Positions 22,140-28,949 of a DNA stretch of 29,861 bases are shown piece by piece (positions within the stretch are counted from its first letter, which is position 1; each line of letters opens with the position of its first letter). The DNA lies in contig JBMOLJ010000113.1 of NCBI GenBank assembly GCA_049324235.1, forward strand, positions 1 to 29,861, read 5' to 3'. Origin of the DNA: UBA1431 sp049324235 (GTDB lineage: Bacteria > Bacillota > Clostridia > Christensenellales > UBA1431). Under the pieces are notes generated by a model. That model did no database searches and was not told where the DNA came from. It saw only the letters and a list, made by a program, of their open reading frames with translations. The translations under genes and the position numbers were made by a program.

Positions 22140-22928
22140 TTACGCGGCCGGGGTCTTGGTCGGAGACGGCGTAGCCGGAGCCGCTGTCGTAGTCGCGGAC
22201 GGGGTCGTTTCGATAGTTTTCAGTCCCGTAAGGTACTTCTTCGGATCAACGCTCTTGCCGTTCACACGGTATTCAAAATGCAGGTGCGGCGGGTCTTCGC
22301 ATTCCGAAATAGCGCTGGAGCCGACGGTACCCAGCTTGTCTCCCGCCTTCACTTTATTGCCCGCCTTGATGTCGCCGAGCTTCTCGAGATTGGCGTAAAC
22401 CGTTTTGGCGCCTCCGTCATGGCTCAGCACGACCGTGTACCCCATCTGCGCATCCTTCTCGGCTTTTTCCACCACGCCGTCAAGCGCCGCTTTTACCGTA
22501 GTCCCCGCTTTTGCGGCGATATCGACGCCCGCGTGGGTTGTCCATTCGTTAAGCGTCTTCGAGTACACGAGCTTGTCCACGCAATAATCCATGATGATGT
22601 CGCCCTTCACCGGTACGGTCAGGTTGGCCGCGGCAGGCTTAGCCGTCGCGGTGCTCTTGGGCGAAGCGCTCATCCCGGCAGTAGCCGTCGCGTTGCCTGC
22701 CTGTTGCTCGAGTCCGCCGCCCGGAATATACTGCGCCTGCGTCCCGTTTTCCTGCGTCGCCTGGGGATTCTGGCTCTGTGAATTGTTATTCAGCGCAAAA
22801 AACGTGGTTGCGCCTATGAGACCGAGACATATGAGCACTACGAGATAGAATCCCTGCCCGGACGGGAATTTTCTGGGTCTGCGTCCTGATGTTCTATGCA
22901 CATTTTTGTTCATTTCTTCAAACCGCAT
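22140..22928 (-). CDS. spoIIQ: SpoIIQ-like M23 (LytM) membrane-anchored peptidase
   Basis: A 262-residue type II membrane protein with a signal-anchor helix at about residues 28-46 (YLVVLICLGLIGATTFFAL), a low-complexity linker, a LytM domain and a Thr/Pro-rich tail. The zinc ligands are present: His132 and Asp136 (HAGVDIA), and His215 and His217 (HLHF). In spore formers the SpoIIQ protein joins SpoIIIAH to bridge forespore and mother cell. The clostridial versions keep the zinc site, whereas that of B. subtilis has lost it. The neighbour spoIID upstream on the same strand supports this identity. The start at 22928 has GAGGTGA at 5-7 nt; the open frame extends 12 codons further upstream without support. 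A general M23 wall hydrolase is the alternative. Confidence 0.82.
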   Translation of the reverse strand: MRFEEMNKNVHRTSGRRPRKFPSGQGFYLVVLICLGLIGATTFFALNNNSQSQNPQATQENGTQAQYIPGGGLEQQAGNATATAGMSASPKSTATAKPAAANLTVPVKGDIIMDYCVDKLVYSKTLNEWTTHAGVDIAAKAGTTVKAALDGVVEKAEKDAQMGYTVVLSHDGGAKTVYANLEKLGDIKAGNKVKAGDKLGTVGSSAISECEDPPHLHFEYRVNGKSVDPKKYLTGLKTIETTPSATTTAAPATPSPTKTPAA

Positions 22929-23028
22929 TGTGATCACCTCATACCAATGGTTCCCAAAATACACAAAAACATACTTTGGAAAACACGGGTTCTTTTATTT
23001 TTTTGTATCACAATGGCGTTTTGTATGA

Positions 23029-24072
23029 TTAAAAGTGCTTTTGTATCTCCACGCCCTGGAAATAATGCGTCAGAATCGTTTTATAATCGTCACCCTTTTG
23101 GGCCATGGCATTTGCGCCCACCTGGCTCATGCCCACGCCGTGCCCGTACCCCAGCGTCTCGATCACCACGTTCCCGCCCGTGAACGAAAGCGTAAAATTC
23201 GTTGAATTGAGGGAAAACAGGCTCCGCATCTGCTGGCCGGTGAGCGTCGCGCCCCCGGCTGCCATCGTTTTCACCCGTCCCGAAGCATAGCGCGATGTGA
23301 TGCTGACGTTCTTCTCCAGCGAAGAAGCCGTCAGATGCGCGCTTGCGTACAGATTATTAATCTTAGAAGCGAACTGCCCGCGCGGGATGCTTACGGCAGC
23401 CTTGTATCTGGGCGCATTTTCCTCTCCCGCGCTGCTCACGCTGACCAGATACGGCTCCCCATGCGAAAATACATTCTGCGCATCCTCGGTCTGTCCGCCC
23501 GATGTTGAATGGAAAAACACTTCAATTGGTTCTCCCGCGTATGTGATGATCTCCCCGCGCGTCGCGTTTACGGCCTGCCACAGCTTTGCGCAGTAGGCTT
23601 CGTAATTCGCCCCCCAGTTTTTGCGCCGCGTCGCATCATCAACGTACGCCTGGCAGTGTGTGGAATCGGTACACACGGCGGCATCCCCGCTCCTGCCGCA
23701 GGGATGCCCTTCCATTTTATATACAGCAAGCGTCCGCGTAGCGACCGCCTGCGCTTTCAGCGCTTCCAGCTCATAGCCCGCCGGCATCTCGCCGCTCATC
23801 GCATTGAACGTGTACATTTCCAGGTCCATTTCAACGGTTCTGTTCCTTTCATGGTCGTAGACCAGGATCGGAACGCCCAGCGGCACGAACGTCGACTCCG
23901 GCTTGGGCGTGGTTCCGCCTTTTTCCGTGGCTTGGCCATCTTTTGTTATATAGGCGGCAATCCCCCACAGAATAAGCGCCAGCGCGAGCAGCACAGCCGA
24001 TATCTTCAATATGCGGAGCTTTTTCTGCCGGCGCTTCTTACAGGCATGCCGTGTCCTTCTTCTTTTTTGCAC
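23029..24072 (-). CDS. spoIID: stage II sporulation protein D, lytic transglycosylase
   Basis: A membrane-anchored murein hydrolase that acts with SpoIIM and SpoIIP to remove septal wall during engulfment. The 347-residue protein has a basic N-terminus and one membrane helix (about 21-41). The SpoIID domain carries the probable catalytic Glu95 in MSGEMPAGYELEALKAQAVA. Cysteines in HPCGRSG and VCTDSTHCQAY match the structural zinc-binding pattern of clostridial members. The C-terminal signature is GYGHGVGMSQVGANAMA. The start is GTG at 24072, with GGGAGG about 8 nt upstream. A CATAGATT at 24113-24106 resembles a sigma-E -10 but has no clear -35. The spoIIQ-like gene follows about 100 bp downstream on the same strand. 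Confidence 0.95.
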   Translation of the reverse strand: MQKRRRTRHACKKRRQKKLRILKISAVLLALALILWGIAAYITKDGQATEKGGTTPKPESTFVPLGVPILVYDHERNRTVEMDLEMYTFNAMSGEMPAGYELEALKAQAVATRTLAVYKMEGHPCGRSGDAAVCTDSTHCQAYVDDATRRKNWGANYEAYCAKLWQAVNATRGEIITYAGEPIEVFFHSTSGGQTEDAQNVFSHGEPYLVSVSSAGEENAPRYKAAVSIPRGQFASKINNLYASAHLTASSLEKNVSITSRYASGRVKTMAAGGATLTGQQMRSLFSLNSTNFTLSFTGGNVVIETLGYGHGVGMSQVGANAMAQKGDDYKTILTHYFQGVEIQKHF

Positions 24073-24180
24073 GCCACAGCCTCCCGCCTTGTCTGATTCT
24101 CATAGAATCTATGCCGGCGGCAGGCTGTTGATGCTATCAATTCCAAAGGCTGAAAAGGACGAAAAAGCGCCCCGCACGTC

Positions 24181-24241
24181 GAAGCAAACTCCTCTTTTCC
24201 CCACAAAGCTTCGCTTTGTGGGGACCCCGCAGCGAGGGGGG
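24181..24241. repeat. intergenic palindrome with perfect 11-bp stem
   Basis: CCCCACAAAGC (24199-24209) and GCTTTGTGGGG (24213-24223) pair perfectly around TTC. Flanking GAAGCAAACTCC on the left is close to the complement of the GCGAAGTTTGCTCC motif near 4840, linking this element to the palindrome cluster at 4783-5005. There is no T run directly after the stem. Confidence 0.6.
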
Positions 24242-24242
24242 T

Positions 24243-24280
24243 AAAAAAACCGGCGGCAAACTCGGTTTGCCGCCTTTTTT
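24243..24280. terminator. bidirectional terminator after the sodium:solute symporter gene
   Basis: A 10-bp perfect stem, GGCGGCAAAC / GTTTGCCGCC, with a 3-nt loop is flanked by AAAAAAA on the left and TTTTTT on the right. It lies about 50 nt beyond the symporter stop codon. Confidence 0.92.
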
Positions 24281-24327
24281 GATCAGCAACTCCGCTTAAA
24301 ACGCGGGCGCTGTATTTTTATTTGCAG

Positions 24328-25830
24328 TTACGCAGCGGATTTTGCGCTTTTTTCTGCCTTGCGCCGGTCTTCCAGCGCAAACACTTGGTCCAGATGCTCC
24401 TTTGCCATTTTCGGCGTCATCAGGCTGACCAGCGGCACGATGACGACCCCGGCAAGCATGGAGATCATGCCGATGGTAGGCGCGGGGATTTTGGTGAACA
24501 ATCCCAGCCCCACCGTCACCACGACGCCGGATACAACGCCCGCCCACGCGCCTGCGCGCGTGGTGCCCTTCCAGTACAATCCGTACAGGTACGGCGCCAG
24601 AAAGCTCCCTGCCAGCGCGCCCCAGGAAAAGGACATGAGCGTGACAATGGCGTCGATCTTGTTTGTCGCGATGAAAACGGAAATTCCGATGAACACAACG
24701 CACAATACGCGCATGAGGAGCACGACGCTCTTGTTTTCCATTTTGGGTTTGAGCGTCCCCTTCACAAGGTCCATCGATATTGCCGAAGAAGAAATCAGCA
24801 CCAGCGACGACAGCGTGGACATCGAAGCCGAGAGCACCAGTATGACAATCAGACCGATAAGCGCCTCAGGAAGCGCAATCTGGATCACCTGCGGCATAAT
24901 CGTATCGAATAAAGGCTTGCCGGTAACCGCGTCCACCGCAAGCTGGTTGTTCAGAAACAGCCTGCCAAAGACGCCCGAAAGATACGCGCCTCCTGCGATG
25001 AGGAAGCAGAACAGTGTGGAAAGCTTGGTGGCGCTTTTGATGGAACGCTCGTCCTTTATAGCATAGAACTTGTGCACCATCTGCGGCAGGCCCCACGTGC
25101 CCAGGCTGGTGAGCACGATCAGCCCGATCAGGTCCAGCCACTTCGCGCCGCCGGTCAGCGATGTAAGGGCCGGATCGATTTCGGCAAGCTTCTGCAGCCC
25201 TTGCGTAAAGCCGCCCACCGCGGCGTTGGAAAGGACCAGCGCCACAAGGACCACGACGCCGGCCAGCATGATGATGCCCTGGAACATGTCGGAAAGCACG
25301 GTCGCCAGATAGCCGCCCAGCATAAGGTACAGGGCCGTTAAAACAGCCATGCCCAGTATGCAGTAGATAAAAGGTATCCCGAACGTCTGTTCGAAAAGAT
25401 AGCTCAACCCCGTATACACCGACGCGCAATACGGCGTCATAAAGATGAAGATAATGAGTGCGGCCGCTATTTTCAGCCCTTTGCTCTGGTAGCGCTTCTC
25501 AAAGAAATCCGGCATAGTGGAAACGTTCAGGTTCTGCGTCATGCTGCGCGTACGGCGCGCGAGCACCCTCCAGGCCGCATAGTTCCCGATCAGGCCGTTG
25601 GCCACGCCGATCATCACGGCGGCGATGCCGAAATTCCAGCCGATGTTCCCCGCATAGCCGATGAAGATGACGGCGGAAAAATACGTCGTCGCATACGCAA
25701 ACGCGCTCATCCAGGGGCCGATGTTCCGGTCCCCCAGGAAAAAGTCATTCACTGTTTTTACACGACGGACACTGTACCATGAAATAAAAATGAGACAAAG
25801 AACATAAACGGACAAAAAGACATACTTCAT
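24328..25830 (-). CDS. sodium:solute symporter (SSF family)
   Basis: A 500-residue secondary transporter with about 13 membrane helices, using sodium to import a small solute. Family features include the N-terminal FFLGDRNIGPWMSAFAYATT, the segment YLMLGGYLATVLSDMFQGIIM that matches the SSF signature region, and VLSASMSTLSSLVLISSSAISMD with serines and threonines for sodium binding. Length and overall form resemble proline or pantothenate carriers (PutP/PanF), but the substrate cannot be fixed. The ATG is preceded by GGAAGGATGG-type purines. The gene has its own consensus promoter (25896-25924) and terminator, so it is monocistronic. It marks the left boundary of the AT-rich accessory island. 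Confidence 0.92.
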   Translation of the reverse strand: MKYVFLSVYVLCLIFISWYSVRRVKTVNDFFLGDRNIGPWMSAFAYATTYFSAVIFIGYAGNIGWNFGIAAVMIGVANGLIGNYAAWRVLARRTRSMTQNLNVSTMPDFFEKRYQSKGLKIAAALIIFIFMTPYCASVYTGLSYLFEQTFGIPFIYCILGMAVLTALYLMLGGYLATVLSDMFQGIIMLAGVVVLVALVLSNAAVGGFTQGLQKLAEIDPALTSLTGGAKWLDLIGLIVLTSLGTWGLPQMVHKFYAIKDERSIKSATKLSTLFCFLIAGGAYLSGVFGRLFLNNQLAVDAVTGKPLFDTIMPQVIQIALPEALIGLIVILVLSASMSTLSSLVLISSSAISMDLVKGTLKPKMENKSVVLLMRVLCVVFIGISVFIATNKIDAIVTLMSFSWGALAGSFLAPYLYGLYWKGTTRAGAWAGVVSGVVVTVGLGLFTKIPAPTIGMISMLAGVVIVPLVSLMTPKMAKEHLDQVFALEDRRKAEKSAKSAA

Positions 25831-25895
25831 AACCTACCATCCTTCCCAAAAATACACGTTCCCCCGGTCTTCCGTTCTTCCATATTACCGTGCAA

Positions 25896-25924
25896 ATTAT
25901 ACAGGAATTGTAGGGGGTATGCAA
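25896..25924 (-). promoter_or_regulatory. promoter of the sodium:solute symporter gene
   Basis: On the minus strand TTGCAT (25924-25919), a 17-nt spacer and a consensus TATAAT (25901-25896). Plus-strand runs of G flank it (25913-25972). Confidence 0.85.
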
Positions 25925-26023
25925 GATGGGTTTAATGGAAAGGGGTGGACAGATTTGGGGAGGGGGTGGAGGTTATTTTATTCCCGGTATTATTTGAGCT
26001 AAATCATACAATTGTTATGCGGC

Positions 26024-26179
26024 TTAGTATTTCTCCGCCTGAACATACATTTCTTCGGCCTCCTGTTGTGCCTTTATCAGAACATCGAGAGCAAAACCAT
26101 AATTTTGCTTTTCAATGTTCAGGATGGCATCCGTTATCCCTTCAAACAGAATTATATACATCATTTGGTAATCGATCAT
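26024..26179 (-). CDS. 51-residue protein of the mobile-element small-ORF type
   Basis: A short open frame (MIDYQMMYIILFEGITDAIL..., ending in EEMYVQAEKY) with GGAGGGG 8 nt before its ATG and a strong promoter upstream. It is predicted all-helical, with a hydrophobic first half and a charged second half. Very similar small proteins, with a Y-x-x-LF-x-xTDAI start and an AQQEAEEMY end, are common unassigned genes in clostridial phages and conjugative elements; that recollection has not been checked by search. No function is known to me. It is divergent from the ribbon-helix-helix gene and shares its regulatory region, so it is probably under that repressor. Confidence 0.7.
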   Translation of the reverse strand: MIDYQMMYIILFEGITDAILNIEKQNYGFALDVLIKAQQEAEEMYVQAEKY

Positions 26180-26204
26180 TTTACTGCCCCTCCGATAATT
26201 TATG

Positions 26205-26272
26205 CGTCATAAGTGCGTCATTTTTTATCGTCATTCTACTATGACGATAAAATTATGTCAATACTTCGTCAT
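26205..26272. promoter_or_regulatory. shared operator with five CGTCAT boxes and minus-strand promoter
   Basis: CGTCAT occurs directly at 26205, 26216, 26229 and 26267, and inverted at 26241-26246. The third box and the inverted box form a 10-bp palindrome, TTATCGTCAT / ATGACGATAA (26225-26250). A promoter reading left lies inside: TTGACA (26261-26256), 17 nt, TAGAAT (26238-26233). Its -10 is buried in the palindrome. Multiple short boxes of this kind are typical operators for ribbon-helix-helix repressors, and such a gene starts 15 bp to the right. Confidence 0.75.
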
Positions 26273-26286
26273 AAGGAGGCGCCATT

Positions 26287-26463
26287 ATGAAAGACAGCTT
26301 AACCCGGTATACCCTGCGCATCAGTCCAGCGTTACTTTGCAAATTGGGTTATATCGCGGAATTCGAAGGCCGGACCAAAAACAAGGAATTAGAGCAGTTG
26401 ATCAAAAAACGTATCGCCGAATTTGAAGCGCGTTACGGAACGATAGAATTGAAAGATAAATGA
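26287..26463 (+). CDS. ribbon-helix-helix (Arc-like) transcriptional regulator
   Basis: A 58-residue protein with the Arc/MetJ fold layout. A beta strand, RYTLRISPALL, carries the alternating residues that contact DNA. It is followed by helix CKLGYIAEFEGRT and helix KNKELEQLIKKRIAEFEARYG. AAGGAGG lies 7 nt before its ATG. It sits directly beside an array of CGTCAT boxes, the probable operator, and would repress itself and the divergent 51-residue gene. It could be the antitoxin half of a toxin-antitoxin pair, but no toxin-like partner is evident. It may instead regulate the nearby methyltransferase-nuclease operon, whose 3' end faces it. Confidence 0.8.
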   Translation: MKDSLTRYTLRISPALLCKLGYIAEFEGRTKNKELEQLIKKRIAEFEARYGTIELKDK

Positions 26464-26472
26464 TTTTGAGAG

Positions 26473-26509
26473 GAAAGAATTTTTCTAAACAAGATTAAAT
26501 AATTCTTTC
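26473..26509. repeat. inverted repeat between converging genes
   Basis: GAAAGAATT (26473-26481) and AATTCTTTC (26501-26509) pair perfectly around a 19-nt AT-rich loop. It lies between the ribbon-helix-helix gene and the nuclease gene, which converge. It may act as a weak terminator, although no clear T run follows on either strand. Confidence 0.45.
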
Positions 26510-26555
26510 AGCTGACATTGACACAAAATTCTTAACAAACTAGGATATTAAGCAC

Positions 26556-27638
26556 CTATATATCGCTTTTTCTCCTGTTACATTCCTGACACAGCATCTG
26601 ACAATTTTGAGAACTTGTTTTGCCGCCCTTGCTCCAAGGCGTAATATGATCGGCTTCCATTCCGTTCAATTCAAAGTGTTTGCCGCATTGTAAGCATATG
26701 CCATTTTGCCGTTCATACGCCGCCCGTTTTTGGCTTTCGGTAAAAGCGCGGATATTCAAATACTTTTCGTTGCGGGTTAATACATACGGATAAATGCCTT
26801 TCTTATTTGTAACATCATCGTCCATCATAAGGGCTTGTATTTCTTTCTCTAATTTTGCGGCGTCAAACATTTCACCCTTGAATCTATCGTACAGGCCGCC
26901 CCAGTCTATGCCTTTCATTTCTTTGCGGTAAGTCGTAAATGTGAGTTGGACCCATTCTATCACATTCCTGAAATACGTCCACAATTCGTTGGCGTTCGGG
27001 TCGTGCTGATGCATGGACATATATTTTTCAATTTCGCCGTTTGAAATCCACTTGATAGCCGTTTCTAATATCTCCTGACGAATAGGCGAACCGTTCACAT
27101 AGTCTTTTGACAACAGATACGCCGCGCAGTTGCTTTTGCTGAACTTTAATTTTGCGTCGGATAACCAGGTTCCGGTATATACGGCGTTGCGCAATTCCTG
27201 ATCGGTAAGTTTTTCGCCCGCAATATTGATAATCTTGAACCAGTCCAGTTTTTCCTTGTCGTTGCCCGCACAGAAATAGACCATCAGCTTGTAGTCCAGT
27301 ATCTGCTGTTTTTCGGTATCTGTCAGGTTATGGAAAGCGCGGTTGTCTATGGAAAAATCGCTTTTGACGTACTGGCAAAAGCTGATGGTCCGCTGCTGAC
27401 CGTCCAGGACCTCAAATGTCCCGTCGTCGTTTTTTACCCAGTACATCACGTTGAGGGGGAAATCCTTGCGGATAGTGTCTATTACGGCGTTGCGTTTCTT
27501 TTCGTCGTAAACAAATTCACGCTGATATTTCGGGCGTATGTTTAACTTGCCGCCATACCCGACAACCCCTTCTTCGGCGTTGTCAACATAGTTTTCCGCG
27601 ACTTCACGGACGGTTATTTCATGCAATTCGATTTTCAT
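26556..27638 (-). CDS. DUF262 (ParB-like) and HNH nuclease protein
   Basis: A 360-residue two-domain protein. The N-terminal DUF262 domain shows RPKYQREFVYDEKKRNAVID and the diagnostic DGQQR (residues 79-83), which in relatives such as GmrS and SspE takes part in nucleotide binding and hydrolysis. The C-terminus is an HNH nuclease with zinc cysteines CLQC (315-318) and CQEC (350-353), Asp330-His331 in ADHITPW, Asn345 and Asn354, so the active site looks complete. Its ATG overlaps the stop of the methyltransferase gene by 4 bp and has AAGGGG 8 nt upstream. DUF262 nucleases usually attack modified phage DNA or sense a DNA mark. Here the partner is an adenine methyltransferase, pointing to a restriction-like defence unit (inference). 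Confidence 0.88.
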   Translation of the reverse strand: MKIELHEITVREVAENYVDNAEEGVVGYGGKLNIRPKYQREFVYDEKKRNAVIDTIRKDFPLNVMYWVKNDDGTFEVLDGQQRTISFCQYVKSDFSIDNRAFHNLTDTEKQQILDYKLMVYFCAGNDKEKLDWFKIINIAGEKLTDQELRNAVYTGTWLSDAKLKFSKSNCAAYLLSKDYVNGSPIRQEILETAIKWISNGEIEKYMSMHQHDPNANELWTYFRNVIEWVQLTFTTYRKEMKGIDWGGLYDRFKGEMFDAAKLEKEIQALMMDDDVTNKKGIYPYVLTRNEKYLNIRAFTESQKRAAYERQNGICLQCGKHFELNGMEADHITPWSKGGKTSSQNCQMLCQECNRRKSDI

Positions 27639-28807
27639 TGCGCCGCCCCTTTCCGTTTGATTAAGATTCTTGCGTAAACCCGCCGTAATGGCCCATCAGC
27701 ATTATCGGCTATAAAGTAGACCCCTTTCGGTATATGCGGAAGAAGTATTTGCGCCCCAGTATTGACTTTTCCACCATTAGACACTGTACCGTCTGGATTG
27801 ATTTGTTTAGGGTTGATATACCATTTTGTCGGTTTAGTGCCGAATTCATCACGGCCTTGTGTTATCCCCAAAATTTCAAATTGTTCTGGGTTATGCTTGT
27901 CCAGGAATGTAATTGGAACACCCATAGCCCCGTCATAGTCATAGGGTATTTCAGCGGTTTTCGATACTTCTATTGCATCGTAATTGTCATAATGCGGGTA
28001 TTCTTCGGGCGTGTACTGCTTGTATAGGGTAATATTTTCGTGACGTTCTTCAAAGTCAAGGTTTGTAAACCACCGAACACCCTTGACGCGAATATACTTC
28101 ACGCCGTTTTCGTCAATCCTGAACCCCGCTGCTTGTAACGGGTAATAATCCGGCACGCGGAATTCACGATCACCGCTGCGAATGCTTTGTCCAAGCCATA
28201 CCCTGTTTTCTTTTATCAGCTTGAAAACTTCTTTATATGTAATTGCGTTGACATTTCCGATTATAATAAAATTCTTGTCGTATTCTATAAGTTGCGTAAT
28301 ATACTCACGAAACAGCGAAAAGGGCGGGTTTGTTACTACAATATCCGCTTCTTTCAGTAATTCTGTACATTCCGGCGAACGGAAATCACCGTCGCCATGC
28401 AGCAGCGTCAGGGCGTTTTTCCTGTTTTTAAGCAGATATTCCACGTCCGATAAGTCAACCGCTCCGTCCGCGTTCTCGTCCCCGACCTCGGTAATTTCAA
28501 TTTTATACGGGTGTTTAGCCTCCGTGCTTTTCTCCTTAAAACTTTCCACATCAAACAAAGACAGTTGTTCACCGGCGACAGGGGAACCTGTATAGCAGGT
28601 TGCAATCAGCTTTTTGATGCCCAGAAAGTTGAAATTCATGGCAAAATACTTGAAAAAATTACTCTCATACGGATCATCGCAGTTGCAGAAAATGACCTTA
28701 TCCTTGAAGTGTTCTTTATAATGGCGCATTTCCGCTTCTATGTCCGACAGTTGCGTATAAAACTCATCGGCTTTGTTTTTCTTTGCCTGCTCAAGTTCTG
28801 TTGCCAT
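27635..28807 (-). CDS. EcoRI-family adenine-specific DNA methyltransferase
   Basis: A 390-residue protein matching the EcoRI modification methylase family, which puts a methyl group on adenine N6. Visible landmarks are DEFYTQLSDIEAEMRHY at the start, VIFCNCDDPYESNFFKYFA, and the catalytic motif NPPF (160-163) in DIVVTNPPFSLFREYI. The C-terminal region is longer than that of EcoRI's own enzyme (about 326 residues). The start at 28807 is the first ATG; an open frame 12 codons longer starts with TTG. GAAAGGGG is 13 nt upstream, a rather long spacing. Downstream it overlaps the DUF262-HNH gene by 4 bp. Its target sequence is unknown; GAATTC is only a family-based guess. Confidence 0.9.
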   Translation of the reverse strand: MATELEQAKKNKADEFYTQLSDIEAEMRHYKEHFKDKVIFCNCDDPYESNFFKYFAMNFNFLGIKKLIATCYTGSPVAGEQLSLFDVESFKEKSTEAKHPYKIEITEVGDENADGAVDLSDVEYLLKNRKNALTLLHGDGDFRSPECTELLKEADIVVTNPPFSLFREYITQLIEYDKNFIIIGNVNAITYKEVFKLIKENRVWLGQSIRSGDREFRVPDYYPLQAAGFRIDENGVKYIRVKGVRWFTNLDFEERHENITLYKQYTPEEYPHYDNYDAIEVSKTAEIPYDYDGAMGVPITFLDKHNPEQFEILGITQGRDEFGTKPTKWYINPKQINPDGTVSNGGKVNTGAQILLPHIPKGVYFIADNADGPLRRVYARILIKRKGAAQ

Positions 28808-28842
28808 TTTGCGCGTGCAGCCCCTTTCGAATATAAAAAACA

Positions 28843-28881
28843 ATACATATTATATCACAATTTTAATGGTATAATATGTAT
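28843..28881 (-). promoter_or_regulatory. methyltransferase promoter within a 12-bp inverted repeat
   Basis: ATACATATTATA (28843-28854) and TATAATATGTAT (28870-28881) are exact complements separated by 15 bp. On the minus strand the gene-proximal arm contains an extended -10, TGATATAAT (TATAAT at 28854-28849). A protein bound to both arms would cover the promoter. Confidence 0.7.
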
Positions 28882-28949
28882 CCTTTATTATAATTTGCCT
28901 TTGTTATCGCGCCCTAACGCGTTCAAAGGCACGCGCCCGCCGTTCAACC

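Noticed and set aside
24106..24113. A sigma-E-like -10 (CATAGATT) before spoIID
   Set aside because: Only part of the consensus matches, no -35 is found at the right spacing, and the site is itself a short palindrome. It is noted in the spoIID entry but not called as a feature.
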